NCBI GenBank assembly: GCA_041392855.1
Contig: JAWKLD010000001.1
Span: 1,350,001-1,414,000, forward strand
DNA: 64,000 nt
Reading direction: 5' to 3'
Origin: Flavipsychrobacter sp.
GTDB lineage: Bacteria; Bacteroidota; Bacteroidia; Chitinophagales; Chitinophagaceae
This document shows, piece after piece, positions 9,992-19,004 of the stretch. The notes beneath the pieces are model-generated. The model was given only the letters and a program-made list of their open reading frames with translations. It had not been told where the DNA came from and searched no databases. The translations under genes were made by a program, and so were the position numbers. Each line of letters starts with the position of its first letter. Positions within the stretch are counted from its first letter, which is position 1.

Positions 9992-11191
9992 CTACTTTAA
10001 GATATCATGACCAAGCTTATCTCTCTTTGTTTGCAGATAAAACTCATTATGAGGATTAGGCTTCACTTCTATCGGCACATTCTCTACAATCTCTAAACCA
10101 TAACCTAACAAGCCTGCTCTTTTACGAGGGTTATTGGTCATTAATTTGATTTTAGACACATTAAGGTGTCTAAGTATTTGTGCACCAACACCATAGTCGC
10201 GTTGGTCATTTTTAAAACCTAATTCTAAATTAGCCTCTACTGTATCCTTACCTTGTTCTTGCAGTTTATAAGCTTTTAGCTTATTCATCAGCCCTATTCC
10301 TCTTCCTTCTTGGTTCATATACAATACTAGCCCTTTACCTTCTCTTTCTACCATCTCCATTGCACTTTGCAACTGTTCTCCACAATCACACCTAAGAGAG
10401 TGTAAAATATCACCAGTAAAACAAGAGCTATGTACCCTTACCAAAACAGGCTCATCTGCTTCCCAGTCTCCTTTCTTTAAAGCGATGTGATTTTCACCTG
10501 TAGTGGTTTGTTTGAAGGCTATTAATTCAAAGTCGCCATGCTTAGTAGGCATATTAACTCTTACCTCTTCTTCTATTAAGCTTTCTTGCTTTAACCTATA
10601 AGCGATAAGGTCTTTGATAGATATTATTTTCAGATCGAACTTCTTAGCTACTTCCATCAACTCTGGCAAACGAGCCATTGTGCCGTCGTCATTCATTATC
10701 TCTACAAGTACCCCAGCTGGCTCAAAACCTGCTAAACGAGCAAGGTCTATTGTAGCTTCAGTATGCCCTGCCCTACGTAACACACCTGCACTCTTTGCTT
10801 TTAACGGAAATATATGTCCCGGACGACCTAACTCATCAGGGTTAGTATTAGGATCTATTAATGCTTGAACTGTTTTGGCTCTATCGTGTGCAGAGATTCC
10901 TGTTGTACAGCCATGACCTTGCAAATCGACAGAAACAGTAAAAGGAGTTTGGTGCAATACTGTATTAGTTTCCACCATCAAATTTAAATTCAGTTCTTCA
11001 CATCTTTCCTCGGTAAGTGGCGCACATATAAGTCCCCTACCGTGTTTCGACATAAAGTTGATGATCTCAGGAGTAACATTTCTTGCTGCAGTGATAAAGT
11101 CTCCTTCATTCTCCCTATCCTCATCATCTACTACAATTAGAAGTTTACCTTGCTTTAAGTCTTCCAAAGCTGATTCTATAGTATCTAACAT
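9992..11191 (-). CDS. ribBA: Bifunctional riboflavin biosynthesis protein RibBA
   Basis: A 399-residue fusion covering the two entry steps of riboflavin synthesis. Residues 1-205 are DHBP synthase (RibB), with the acidic loop DDEDRENEGD at 22-31, GRPGHIFPL at 122-130 and HTEATIDLARLAG from 143. Residues 206-399 are GTP cyclohydrolase II (RibA), with zinc ligands Cys257, Cys268 and Cys270 and the catalytic loop NQEGRGIGL at 293-301. Both halves keep their key residues, so both activities are expected. It sits between two glycosyltransferase genes on the same strand, 100 nt after one and 21 nt before the other, a position that seems incidental. No FMN riboswitch-like leader was seen in the 100 nt upstream. 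Confidence 0.97.
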   Translation of the reverse strand: MLDTIESALEDLKQGKLLIVVDDEDRENEGDFITAARNVTPEIINFMSKHGRGLICAPLTEERCEELNLNLMVETNTVLHQTPFTVSVDLQGHGCTTGISAHDRAKTVQALIDPNTNPDELGRPGHIFPLKAKSAGVLRRAGHTEATIDLARLAGFEPAGVLVEIMNDDGTMARLPELMEVAKKFDLKIISIKDLIAYRLKQESLIEEEVRVNMPTKHGDFELIAFKQTTTGENHIALKKGDWEADEPVLVRVHSSCFTGDILHSLRCDCGEQLQSAMEMVEREGKGLVLYMNQEGRGIGLMNKLKAYKLQEQGKDTVEANLELGFKNDQRDYGVGAQILRHLNVSKIKLMTNNPRKRAGLLGYGLEIVENVPIEVKPNPHNEFYLQTKRDKLGHDILK

Positions 11192-11291
11192 ATCTTATTA
11201 CTGTAATTCTACGCAATTTACTATCTATTCTGCCGATAACCCATATATTAACATCATAAAAAACAATATCAACAAATAATAAATATCAGCA

Positions 11292-12500
11292 TTAAGATAT
11301 TTGTGTAGTAATTTTCTTGTTGATGGCACTCATGATAGATTCGGCCATATAGTCTTTACTAATTAACGACTTCGCTCTTGCTCCTATTGCTACTGCCTTA
11401 TCCCTATTATTCAAGCACCAACTTATAGCATTTGCAAAACCAGTTGCATTATCAGCTAGTAAGAAATGAATATTATGCTGAGCATCAATACCTTGCATAC
11501 CTATACTTGTACTTATTACTATTTTACCCATAGCCATCGCTTCTAATATCTTCACCCTTATACCTCCGCCTGAATGAATCGGTACAATTAGTATTTTTTT
11601 ATCTCCAATAAAATCATTGGCATCGGGCACCATACCTTCGCAAAATACCCCGTCAATATTCATATCAAATAAAGGTTGGGGCATATTTCGCCCCGCAAAA
11701 TGAAATTCAAATTCAGGGCTACTTTGCTTTACTATTGGCCACACATCATCTATAAACCAGTTTACGCCCTCTACATTAGGCTGCCAATCCATTGCTCCTA
11801 TATGATAGCCTACCCACTTCTCTTGCCTAGCCCCTTGCTCATGCACTACAGTTTCTAAACCATATGGAGCAACGTGTATTTTATTTGAGGTAACAGTACT
11901 AGCAACGATCTCAGCATCGATATTGGTAATTGGCAATAAGAGATCAAACTTACCCCATACCTCCTCTTCAAAATGTTTTATTCTGCCCGCCAAATTTGAC
12001 AAATAATACTTCTTTATAGGATTTTTAGTCTCTTGAGCTAACCTTTCCCATATCTGATACTCTATATTATGTAGCCTTAAAATAGTAAACGCCCTACTAA
12101 CCTCTCTAATATCACGTAAGTAGGTGGCTAAGAAAATGCTTTCTAACTGTATAACGCTTGGATTAAAGCTGACAAGCACTTCTTTAAGCTTCTCTCTAAA
12201 ACTTTCTTGGTAAAACCTATCAGCATGATTGGGTTGCCTGCTGAAAAAGAAATTGCTGATCACTTGCAAAGGCCCAACACTATTATCTATATCAACAGTT
12301 TCGAATTGATACAATTCTTTATAAATCTCATTTAGTACATCATTTGCAACATAGTGCCTAGTCGTATTCATTGATAGCAAATACACCTCCCAGCCTAGCT
12401 TCACGTATCCTTTGATCATAGCACTCATAGCCAAGTTTCCGCCATCATTAAGCGGATAAGGCACTCTATTTGTTAGCACTAATAATCTTTTAGCAGACAT
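11292..12500 (-). CDS. GT4-family glycosyltransferase
   Basis: A 402-residue group 1 glycosyltransferase. The N-terminal half begins 'LLVLTNRVPYPLNDGGN', a relative of the enzyme at 8783-9970. The donor-site E-x7-E region lies in 'VKILEAMAMGKIVIS', preceded by the glycine-rich HSGGGIR. It is likely cytoplasmic and acts in surface polysaccharide or glycoprotein assembly. It is divergently transcribed from the formyltransferase operon, with about 56 nt between start codons, so the two directions of this glycan region probably share a control region. Substrates cannot be assigned. Confidence 0.88.
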   Translation of the reverse strand: MSAKRLLVLTNRVPYPLNDGGNLAMSAMIKGYVKLGWEVYLLSMNTTRHYVANDVLNEIYKELYQFETVDIDNSVGPLQVISNFFFSRQPNHADRFYQESFREKLKEVLVSFNPSVIQLESIFLATYLRDIREVSRAFTILRLHNIEYQIWERLAQETKNPIKKYYLSNLAGRIKHFEEEVWGKFDLLLPITNIDAEIVASTVTSNKIHVAPYGLETVVHEQGARQEKWVGYHIGAMDWQPNVEGVNWFIDDVWPIVKQSSPEFEFHFAGRNMPQPLFDMNIDGVFCEGMVPDANDFIGDKKILIVPIHSGGGIRVKILEAMAMGKIVISTSIGMQGIDAQHNIHFLLADNATGFANAISWCLNNRDKAVAIGARAKSLISKDYMAESIMSAINKKITTQIS

Positions 12501-12541
12501 GTAGTGCTAATTACTTAAATATTTTGCAACTTTAAAAGGTT

Positions 12542-12549
12542 TATTTTTG
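12542..12549 (+). promoter_or_regulatory. -7 box TATTTTTG of the formyltransferase-GT operon
   Basis: Exact TANNTTTG match ending only 7 nt before the ATG at 12557, which implies an extremely short or absent 5' leader. Confidence 0.5.
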
Positions 12550-12556
12550 TGCTTCT

Positions 12557-13297
12557 ATGAAAAAACAGGTCGTTTTTTTGGGTTCAAAACCAATAGGTTA
12601 TCAATGCTTTGCTCATTTAATAGATGAGCAAGAACAGCTAGGCATTGAGATTGTTGGCATACTAACACAAAACAGAAAAGAGTTTGGAAATGAGCACAAC
12701 CTTATAGCTCTAGCTAACAAGAATAACATTACCGTTTTTGAGCATTTAGCAGCTATACCTCAATGTGATATTATCTACTCTGTACAGTATCACGAAATAT
12801 TAAAACAAGTAGATATAGATAAGGCAAAACAGTTGGCAGTGAACTTACACATGGCTCCATTACCAGAGTATAGAGGCAGCAACCAGTTTTCCTATGCAAT
12901 AATAGATGGTAAAAAAGAGTTTGGTACTACAATACACATCATGGATAGTAAAATAGACCATGGAGCCATACTCTTCCAAAGCCGTTTTCCAATACCTGAG
13001 AACTGTTGGATCAATGAACTATACCAACTAACATTTAAGGCTTCCATTCAACTATTTAAAGACTCATTATCATCTATTATTAATGGGAACTACGCTCCTA
13101 TCGAGCAATCAACAAAAGAAGTAGAATATGGTACCGCACTACATTACAGAAATGAGATAACTAAATTAAAGGAGATAGACCTTAATTGGGACAAAGAAAA
13201 GATCGAAAGACATATACGCGCTACTTCCATGCCAGGTTTCGAACCACCATATACCATCATCAATGGCAAAAAAGTATACTTTTCTAACGAATATTAA
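12557..13297 (+). CDS. Formyltransferase-family enzyme, candidate sugar N-formyltransferase
   Basis: A 246-residue protein with the formyl-tetrahydrofolate transferase fold. The catalytic triad is readable: Asn96 and His98 in NLHMAPLPEYRG and Asp134 in SKIDHGAI. It lacks the C-terminal domain of methionyl-tRNA formyltransferase (usually about 310 residues) and is first in an operon with two glycosyltransferases; its stop overlaps the next start by one base (TAATG). That context favours N-formylation of an amino sugar for a surface glycan, as in the VioF/QdtF/WbkC type, over Met-tRNA or GAR formylation. Triad and fold are seen; the sugar substrate is inference. Confidence 0.8.
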   Translation: MKKQVVFLGSKPIGYQCFAHLIDEQEQLGIEIVGILTQNRKEFGNEHNLIALANKNNITVFEHLAAIPQCDIIYSVQYHEILKQVDIDKAKQLAVNLHMAPLPEYRGSNQFSYAIIDGKKEFGTTIHIMDSKIDHGAILFQSRFPIPENCWINELYQLTFKASIQLFKDSLSSIINGNYAPIEQSTKEVEYGTALHYRNEITKLKEIDLNWDKEKIERHIRATSMPGFEPPYTIINGKKVYFSNEY

Positions 13298-14400
13298 TGA
13301 ATAGCAGCAAGAAGCATATTATACTGACAGTAACCTCTGACCCCAACTACGACCAGAGGATGATACGCATTTGTACATCGCTTCATAATGCTGGTTATAA
13401 AGTAACGCTAGTAGGTAGAGAACGTCCTAACAGTAAGCCTCTTATAGAAAGACCATATACTCAAATAAGGCTGAAACAGAGAATAGACAGAGGTAAGCTA
13501 TTCTATCTAACATTTAATATAAAGCTACTTTTCTTCTTACTCTTCAAAAGGGCAGATGCTATTTGTGCAATAGACTTGGACACCATTCTTCCCGTTTATT
13601 ATATATCTAAACTAAGAAGTATAAAACGGGTATATGATGCTCACGAGCTTTTTTGCGAAATAGAAGAAATTGCATCCAGACCACGTATACAGAAAGTCTG
13701 GTATGCTATAGAACGGCATACAGTACCCAATTTTAAATATGGGTATACTGTAAACCAGAGCTATGTAGAAGAATACAATAAGCTATACAAGATCAATTAT
13801 GCTATTGTAAGGAATGCGACAATACTCAAGCCTTTTACAATACCAGAAAACAAAACACCTCACATACTATATCAAGGTGCTGTAAACAAGGGCAGATGTT
13901 TTGAACAATTAATACCTGCCATGAAGCATGTAGACAGTAAACTAATTATCTGTGGTGAAGGTAACTATTTTGATGAGGCTAAAGAATTAGCAAAAAAACA
14001 TGGGGTAGCTGAAAAGATAATCTTTAAGGGGTATATACCACCAAGCGAACTACCAAAATATACACAAGCTGCTTATATTGGCATTACGCTATTTGTAGCC
14101 ACAAGCAGGAGTAATGAGTTGTCGTTAGCCAATAGATTTTTTGATTATATGCACAGCGGTGTACCACAACTTGGCGTTGCCTATCCAGAATATATACAAA
14201 TAAACAATCAGTTTAAAATAGCCACATTATTGGAGGATGTAACTCCTGAAAGTATTGCTGAAGGGCTAAATAAACTTTTGTTGGATAAGGACTACTATAA
14301 AGAACTACAACAAAACTGCCTTCTTGCAAGAGAACAGTATTGTTGGCAAAATGAAGAAGAACGACTTTTAGGAGTGTATAAAAAACTATTTAGTGAATAA
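13297..14400 (+). CDS. GT4-family glycosyltransferase
   Basis: A 367-residue group 1 glycosyltransferase. The N-terminal half starts 'HIILTVTSDPNYDQRMIRIC', the '(T/S)DP..D.R' opening seen in many Bacteroidota GT4 enzymes. The donor-binding region is 'NELSLANRFFDYMHSGVPQL'. The ATG overlaps the stop of the formyltransferase (TAATG) and the 3' end overlaps the GT2 gene by 8 nt, so the three are translationally coupled. It is presumed to act with them in one glycan pathway; the linkage is unknown. Confidence 0.88.
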   Translation: MNSSKKHIILTVTSDPNYDQRMIRICTSLHNAGYKVTLVGRERPNSKPLIERPYTQIRLKQRIDRGKLFYLTFNIKLLFFLLFKRADAICAIDLDTILPVYYISKLRSIKRVYDAHELFCEIEEIASRPRIQKVWYAIERHTVPNFKYGYTVNQSYVEEYNKLYKINYAIVRNATILKPFTIPENKTPHILYQGAVNKGRCFEQLIPAMKHVDSKLIICGEGNYFDEAKELAKKHGVAEKIIFKGYIPPSELPKYTQAAYIGITLFVATSRSNELSLANRFFDYMHSGVPQLGVAYPEYIQINNQFKIATLLEDVTPESIAEGLNKLLLDKDYYKELQQNCLLAREQYCWQNEEERLLGVYKKLFSE

Positions 14401-15160
14401 CGAGCCTCAAATAAAATTCAGTGTAATAATACCAGCGTACAATGCCTCTGCTACTATTGCCAGAGCTGTAGACAGCTGTCTAAAACAAACACTAGCCCCT
14501 TATGAAATAATTATAGTAGATGACGCCAGTACAGATGATACTGAAACTATACTTAGTACGTATAACACCATCCAATACATAAAACTAATACAAAACTGCG
14601 GCAGTTCTGTGGCGAGAAACAAGGGCATGGACATTGCTAGTGGTGATTATATTGCTTTTTTGGATGCTGATGACATATGGCACAAGGATAAGTTAGCATT
14701 ACTCAATATGGTTTTATTAGCTCGACCTGAGATCAACTTCCTATACCATACCTATACATTGAACGACATCAGTACCATTAAACTTCCTGAATCAGGCACT
14801 GTATATCGTATACCATTCGTAAAACTCTTAAATAAGAATACCATTGCTACACCTTGTGCTATTGTAAAAACAAGCATAGCTGAACCTTTTAAGGATAGCA
14901 TGAGGTATATGGAAGATTATGATCTATGGCTGCGATTGGCTTATAAATACAAAGTATTTTATATAGACATGCAACTGACACAATTAGGCAGGCCTGTATT
15001 ATCAAAAGGTGGCGTAAGTGAAAACAAATGGGCTATGCGTAGAGGAGAACAAAGGGCTTATAGACGCCTAGTTAGACTTAATCCTCTTTTTCTATTCTTG
15101 CTTCCGCTGCTGTATACATTAAGCTTCGGGAAACACATCTATAAAATGTTTAGCAGATAG
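14393..15160 (+). CDS. GT2-family glycosyltransferase
   Basis: A 255-residue GT-A fold enzyme. It opens with 'VIIPAYNASATIARAVDSC', has the nucleotide-binding VDDAST (about residues 41-46), the metal-binding DADD near residue 91 and a catalytic-type ED in 'MEDYDLWLRL'. The C-terminus is hydrophobic (LFLFLLPLLYTL), suggesting peripheral membrane attachment. It starts at a GTG overlapping the previous gene by 8 nt. Last gene of the formyltransferase-GT4-GT2 operon; it ends 2 nt before the convergent ftsE stop with no visible terminator between. Confidence 0.88.
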   Translation: MNNEPQIKFSVIIPAYNASATIARAVDSCLKQTLAPYEIIIVDDASTDDTETILSTYNTIQYIKLIQNCGSSVARNKGMDIASGDYIAFLDADDIWHKDKLALLNMVLLARPEINFLYHTYTLNDISTIKLPESGTVYRIPFVKLLNKNTIATPCAIVKTSIAEPFKDSMRYMEDYDLWLRLAYKYKVFYIDMQLTQLGRPVLSKGGVSENKWAMRRGEQRAYRRLVRLNPLFLFLLPLLYTLSFGKHIYKMFSR

Positions 15161-15162
15161 TA

Positions 15163-15849
15163 TTATACTCCTGCTGCTGATATTTCCTTAATAGAGCTAT
15201 TCTCTATTCTTACTACTCTGGCAGGATATTTTTGTATAATAGAATAGTCGTGAGTTGCCATTATAAAGCCTGTATTATAATCTCTACAAATATTGAATAG
15301 CAAATGCATTATTTCATCTCGAGTATCAGGGTCTAAGTTTCCTGTAGGCTCATCGGCCAAAATCAACTTAGGGTTGTTCAATAAAGCACGAGCTATATCT
15401 ACCCTTTGCTGCTCCCCACCTGACATCTCATATGGCATTTTAAAACCCTTATTTTTCAAACCTACCTTAGTAAGCACATTTTCAATCTTCTCTTTTATAA
15501 GTGCTTTATCTTTCCAACCAGTAGCCTTTAATACAAACTCCAAGTTGTCGTGTATATTCCTATCTGTCAGCAATCTAAAATCCTGAAATACAATACCAAG
15601 ATTTCTTCTTAGCTGTGGTACATTCTGCCACTTTAAAGTTTTTAAGTCGAAACCTGCAACATGACCGCTCCCTTCCTTTAGATACAAATCTCCATAGAGA
15701 GTCTTTAGCAAACTAGATTTACCACTACCGGTCTTGCCTATCATATAAACAAATTCACCCTTTGCCACTTCAAAGTTCACGTCACTCAATATCAAGTTTT
15801 TACCCTGATAAATATTTGCATGTCTTAAAGAAACTATAGTATCACTCAT
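15163..15849 (-). CDS. ftsE: Cell-division ABC ATPase FtsE
   Basis: A 228-residue ABC ATPase. Walker A GKTGSGKS is at 38-45, the Q-loop near Gln89 in 'VFQDFRLL', signature MSGGEQQ at 142-148, and Walker B LILADEP followed by the TGNLDP D-loop. 'GIVFQDFRLLTDRNIHDN' and the tight 228-residue length fit FtsE better than LolD. FtsE works with the membrane protein FtsX to activate septal peptidoglycan hydrolases; no ftsX is adjacent, which is common in Bacteroidota. It is probably monocistronic from its own TATATTTG box. LolD or another MacB-like ATPase is the main alternative. Confidence 0.85.
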   Translation of the reverse strand: MSDTIVSLRHANIYQGKNLILSDVNFEVAKGEFVYMIGKTGSGKSSLLKTLYGDLYLKEGSGHVAGFDLKTLKWQNVPQLRRNLGIVFQDFRLLTDRNIHDNLEFVLKATGWKDKALIKEKIENVLTKVGLKNKGFKMPYEMSGGEQQRVDIARALLNNPKLILADEPTGNLDPDTRDEIMHLLFNICRDYNTGFIMATHDYSIIQKYPARVVRIENSSIKEISAAGV

Positions 15850-15875
15850 AACAAAAGACCGTTAACTAGTCTAAA

Positions 15876-15883
15876 CAAATATA
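15876..15883 (-). promoter_or_regulatory. -7 box TATATTTG of ftsE
   Basis: Exact TANNTTTG on the minus strand, 26 nt upstream of the ftsE ATG. Confidence 0.5.
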
Positions 15884-15920
15884 ATGGCAATTTTTCGTGA
15901 AGAAAAGCAAAGATTTACCT

Positions 15921-15956
15921 AAAAAAGAAAGCACCCTTATCGGGTGCTTTCTTTTT
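15921..15956 (-). terminator. Terminator downstream of the secreted metalloprotease
   Basis: GC-rich core stem 15931-15936 with 15942-15947, loop TTATC, extended by complementary A/T arms. The A tract on the left becomes the U tract on the minus strand. Confidence 0.85.
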
Positions 15957-15976
15957 ATAAATAGCTATTGATTTTA

Positions 15977-18715
15977 TTATCTAACTACTAGTTTTTGAGT
16001 TTGAGTATGCTCACCTGTTATTACCTTAACAAGGTAGATACCTTTTACAGATATAGAAGAAGCTGGAATTTGGATACGGTTGATACCGTTATTAATAGCT
16101 TCTTGAGTTTGGTAAACTACTTTACCAGTAATATCTGTAACTACTACACTTGCAGTTTTGTTTTGGTTGTTTTGGATAACCACAAATGCGTCACCACTTG
16201 TTGGGTTTGGAGCTACAGCAATGCTGTTATTCTTATCCAATAGTGTGTTAACTCCTAGAGGGAAAGGACTTACGTTGATACGGTCCATGTAGAAGTTATT
16301 ACCTACACCAAGAGAGAATAATGAATTTTCTTCAACACCAACTTTATAACGGAAACGGAAGTATACACGAGAAGTACGAGCACTTGTAGGAATATTAATG
16401 CTTTGTAGCTTCCAGTCACCTTGCCATAATGGAGCATAAGGAACACTAACAACACCTTTGTTAGCCAATTCTGCTCCATATATGTCTTTTAATTTTGTCC
16501 AGTTAGCACCACAGTTAGTAGAATAACTTATCTCTAAAGTATCAGAAATAAGTGGATTACCTGTGTTATTAGAACGCTCATATGCTCTTAGTGCGTTAGA
16601 AGACATAAAGTTAAGGTTACAATCGTTGTTCATATTAGACAAATCGAAAGCACGAGAGAAGAAATCATCATAATCTCCTTTAGGGCTTCCTATAAATGCG
16701 CTAGGGAATGAACGGCTATCATATGCGTTGTATACGATACAGTTGTTATCATAAAAACCATACTTATTAGTCGTTTGCCACTTTTGATTGTTTTTGTAGT
16801 AGTTAAACATCGGCCATTGCGCTACATCTCCATTAGGATCAAATTCTTGGAAATAACCTGATAATGGTTGTATTTGATTACCTGGGTCTGCAGCATATAC
16901 ATCCTGTCTTTCTATTGTGCTATCGCCTGTATTGTTACCTGTAGCTTTTAATTTTACAGTAACCCAACCTGGAGTGGTAAATGTATTTAGAACTGTTGTT
17001 GCACCGTTTATAGATGTTGCAGATGAAGCTCCATTAGAGAACTCCCAAGCTACAGCAGTAACTGTATCTCTCCAGCTACGATTTCTGAATCTGAAATTTT
17101 GAACACCGTCAGCACATAAGAAGTATGTTCTTTCTGTATTTACACCTATCGGACGTTCGATCGAATAGTCAGGAACTGGTTTTAAGTCAACATGTACACC
17201 ATATTTACCGCCATAGCCAGAAATAATACCTGTCTTAACATGTGTAGAATCTTTAACTAAGTTATTTCTACGACCCACATCGCTTGACAATGCCGCTCTC
17301 ATACGCTCAACCTGAAGCTTAGTGAACATTATAGGACAGTTTGCATAGTCCATAATGTTTTGAGTATTAACAGTATCAGGATAATCAACACCATTAGCTA
17401 AGTAGAAATATCTGATAGACCAATTATAAAGGAAATTATATCTACCGCCCTTTGCATCATCTTTAATATCTACAACATTCGCAATAGACTTAGAATAAAC
17501 TACACCAGGACCAGCTGAATCGTGTGACATACCAGGGTTAGTAGTCATTATCAAACGATATCTATTACCAATATTTACAGGTAAGTTTAATGCAACTTCT
17601 TGAGGCTTTTTATCTATTGTAGACTTAGTAGTACCATTTACTGAACTTACAACAGTGAATGAAGAAGTACCCGCATCCCATTGTTGTAGCTGTATAGTGA
17701 ACGGATCACTAGTTGTTGTAGGATAGATATTTACAGATTGTATCATAAGGCGTGCCTTAGCATCAAATTCAATACCTGCATCAGTAGCTGTGCTTGATCC
17801 GAATCCTAATGTAGAATCAATTTGAATTTTACCACGTGTATTCACATTGTTAGTACATGTAGTATCATATAAAGACGCTGTACCACAGTTACCAGATGCC
17901 GTTGCTCCGAATGGTTGTCCATTACTAAAGTGACCTGTAGTAGGAGGAGTATCATCAACCTCATCATCTCCACCACAAGCAGTAGCTACAGCTGTATTAC
18001 CCCAAGGGTGAATAAGATCTAAACAGTGACCGATTTCGTGAGGAATAGTCTTATTAGTATTAAGCTGAGAAGCACTAGCTATGATACCATCAGTATATGG
18101 TCTTGCAGCCGCAGATGCAGGGAAAGTTGCATAAGCTGCAACTACACCAGAAGCAATACCACGACCAATTCTTTGTATCACCCATATGTTTAGATAAGAA
18201 TCCGGAGCCCATTGATCAAATTTAGCTTGGTCATCACCTCCATCTGTTAATACAGATTGCTTACGAGTAATACCTGTAGTTGGCTTACCGTTAGGATCTT
18301 TTGTAGCTAAATGGAAAACGATCTTAGGATTACCGATCAAATTCTTAAAAGGAGTTATAACATTAGCTGTATCAGCATTACGCTTCATGTATACCGTATT
18401 GATATCGTCAAGTAGGTCATAAAGTGTATTGTCAGACACATAATCAGTTGTACCATAATCGTGTATAACGTGAAATACTACTGGAATATGTAATGTATCT
18501 GTAGGGTCAGCAGTTGTTTTTAGTTGACTTCTTAACAAAGCCATTTTTTGAATTTCTGCCTTGATATGAGCCTCTAATTGAGCATTATAAATCTCAATTT
18601 CAGGGCTGTGCTCTTTATAAGTCTGCAACTGCTCGCTCGTTATACACCATTGTGCTTGGGCCGCACTACCTAAACTTACAAGAATCGATAATAGTAGAAT
18701 TACTTTTCTTATCAT
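15977..18715 (-). CDS. Secreted M43-type zinc metalloprotease with T9SS sorting domain
   Basis: A 912-residue secreted protein. A signal peptide (residues 1-22, ending AQA) leads into a metalloprotease domain with the zinc motif HEIGH at 226-230, third ligand His236, and a Met-turn in 'NIMDYANC', the pattern of the M43 cytophagalysin/pappalysin family. A PKD-like beta domain follows ('AWEFSNGASS...'), then a jelly-roll-like region. The last ~85 residues are a type A T9SS C-terminal sorting domain ('APNPTSGD...' to 'KGIYLVKV', ending LVVR). It would be exported by Sec, moved across the outer membrane by the type IX system and anchored or released. Start ATG 18715 was chosen because it begins the signal peptide. 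Monocistronic, with a good promoter and terminator. Substrate unknown. Confidence 0.93.
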   Translation of the reverse strand: MIRKVILLLSILVSLGSAAQAQWCITSEQLQTYKEHSPEIEIYNAQLEAHIKAEIQKMALLRSQLKTTADPTDTLHIPVVFHVIHDYGTTDYVSDNTLYDLLDDINTVYMKRNADTANVITPFKNLIGNPKIVFHLATKDPNGKPTTGITRKQSVLTDGGDDQAKFDQWAPDSYLNIWVIQRIGRGIASGVVAAYATFPASAAARPYTDGIIASASQLNTNKTIPHEIGHCLDLIHPWGNTAVATACGGDDEVDDTPPTTGHFSNGQPFGATASGNCGTASLYDTTCTNNVNTRGKIQIDSTLGFGSSTATDAGIEFDAKARLMIQSVNIYPTTTSDPFTIQLQQWDAGTSSFTVVSSVNGTTKSTIDKKPQEVALNLPVNIGNRYRLIMTTNPGMSHDSAGPGVVYSKSIANVVDIKDDAKGGRYNFLYNWSIRYFYLANGVDYPDTVNTQNIMDYANCPIMFTKLQVERMRAALSSDVGRRNNLVKDSTHVKTGIISGYGGKYGVHVDLKPVPDYSIERPIGVNTERTYFLCADGVQNFRFRNRSWRDTVTAVAWEFSNGASSATSINGATTVLNTFTTPGWVTVKLKATGNNTGDSTIERQDVYAADPGNQIQPLSGYFQEFDPNGDVAQWPMFNYYKNNQKWQTTNKYGFYDNNCIVYNAYDSRSFPSAFIGSPKGDYDDFFSRAFDLSNMNNDCNLNFMSSNALRAYERSNNTGNPLISDTLEISYSTNCGANWTKLKDIYGAELANKGVVSVPYAPLWQGDWKLQSINIPTSARTSRVYFRFRYKVGVEENSLFSLGVGNNFYMDRINVSPFPLGVNTLLDKNNSIAVAPNPTSGDAFVVIQNNQNKTASVVVTDITGKVVYQTQEAINNGINRIQIPASSISVKGIYLVKVITGEHTQTQKLVVR

Positions 18716-18754
18716 TATTAAAACGTTGTGATACAAAATTGAAAACAATAGGTT

Positions 18755-18786
18755 CAAAGATATATATTCCTGTTAAAAAATTGCAA
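18755..18786 (-). promoter_or_regulatory. Promoter of the metalloprotease gene (-7 TATCTTTG, -33 TTG)
   Basis: TATCTTTG at 18755-18762 on the minus strand, with TTG at 18784-18786 and 21 nt between, matching the Bacteroidota -33/-7 arrangement. Confidence 0.6.
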
Positions 18787-19004
18787 AGTTTTTTGTCACA
18801 GTAGTTTGATTTCTGCGTTGTATTAAGCAACAAAAAGAAATGTCATAATACGTTGAAAAACAAACACTTAATAAGAAAAAAGGAATAAAAGATGATTATA
18901 AATGACTTTTTATTTACAATTGGAACTAAGCTTTAATACAATGTAAATAGTACAGTATTATTCACTAGAAGAAACTCATATAAAAATAAAAAACAATATA
19001 GATA

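Noticed and set aside
9992..11291. FMN riboswitch upstream of ribBA
   Set aside because: The 100 nt leader shows none of the conserved RFN-element blocks.
18716..19004. Small gene or RNA in the 289 nt gap before the Omp85 gene
   Set aside because: Apart from the metalloprotease promoter the stretch is AT-rich without a hairpin, ORF or second promoter-terminator pair.
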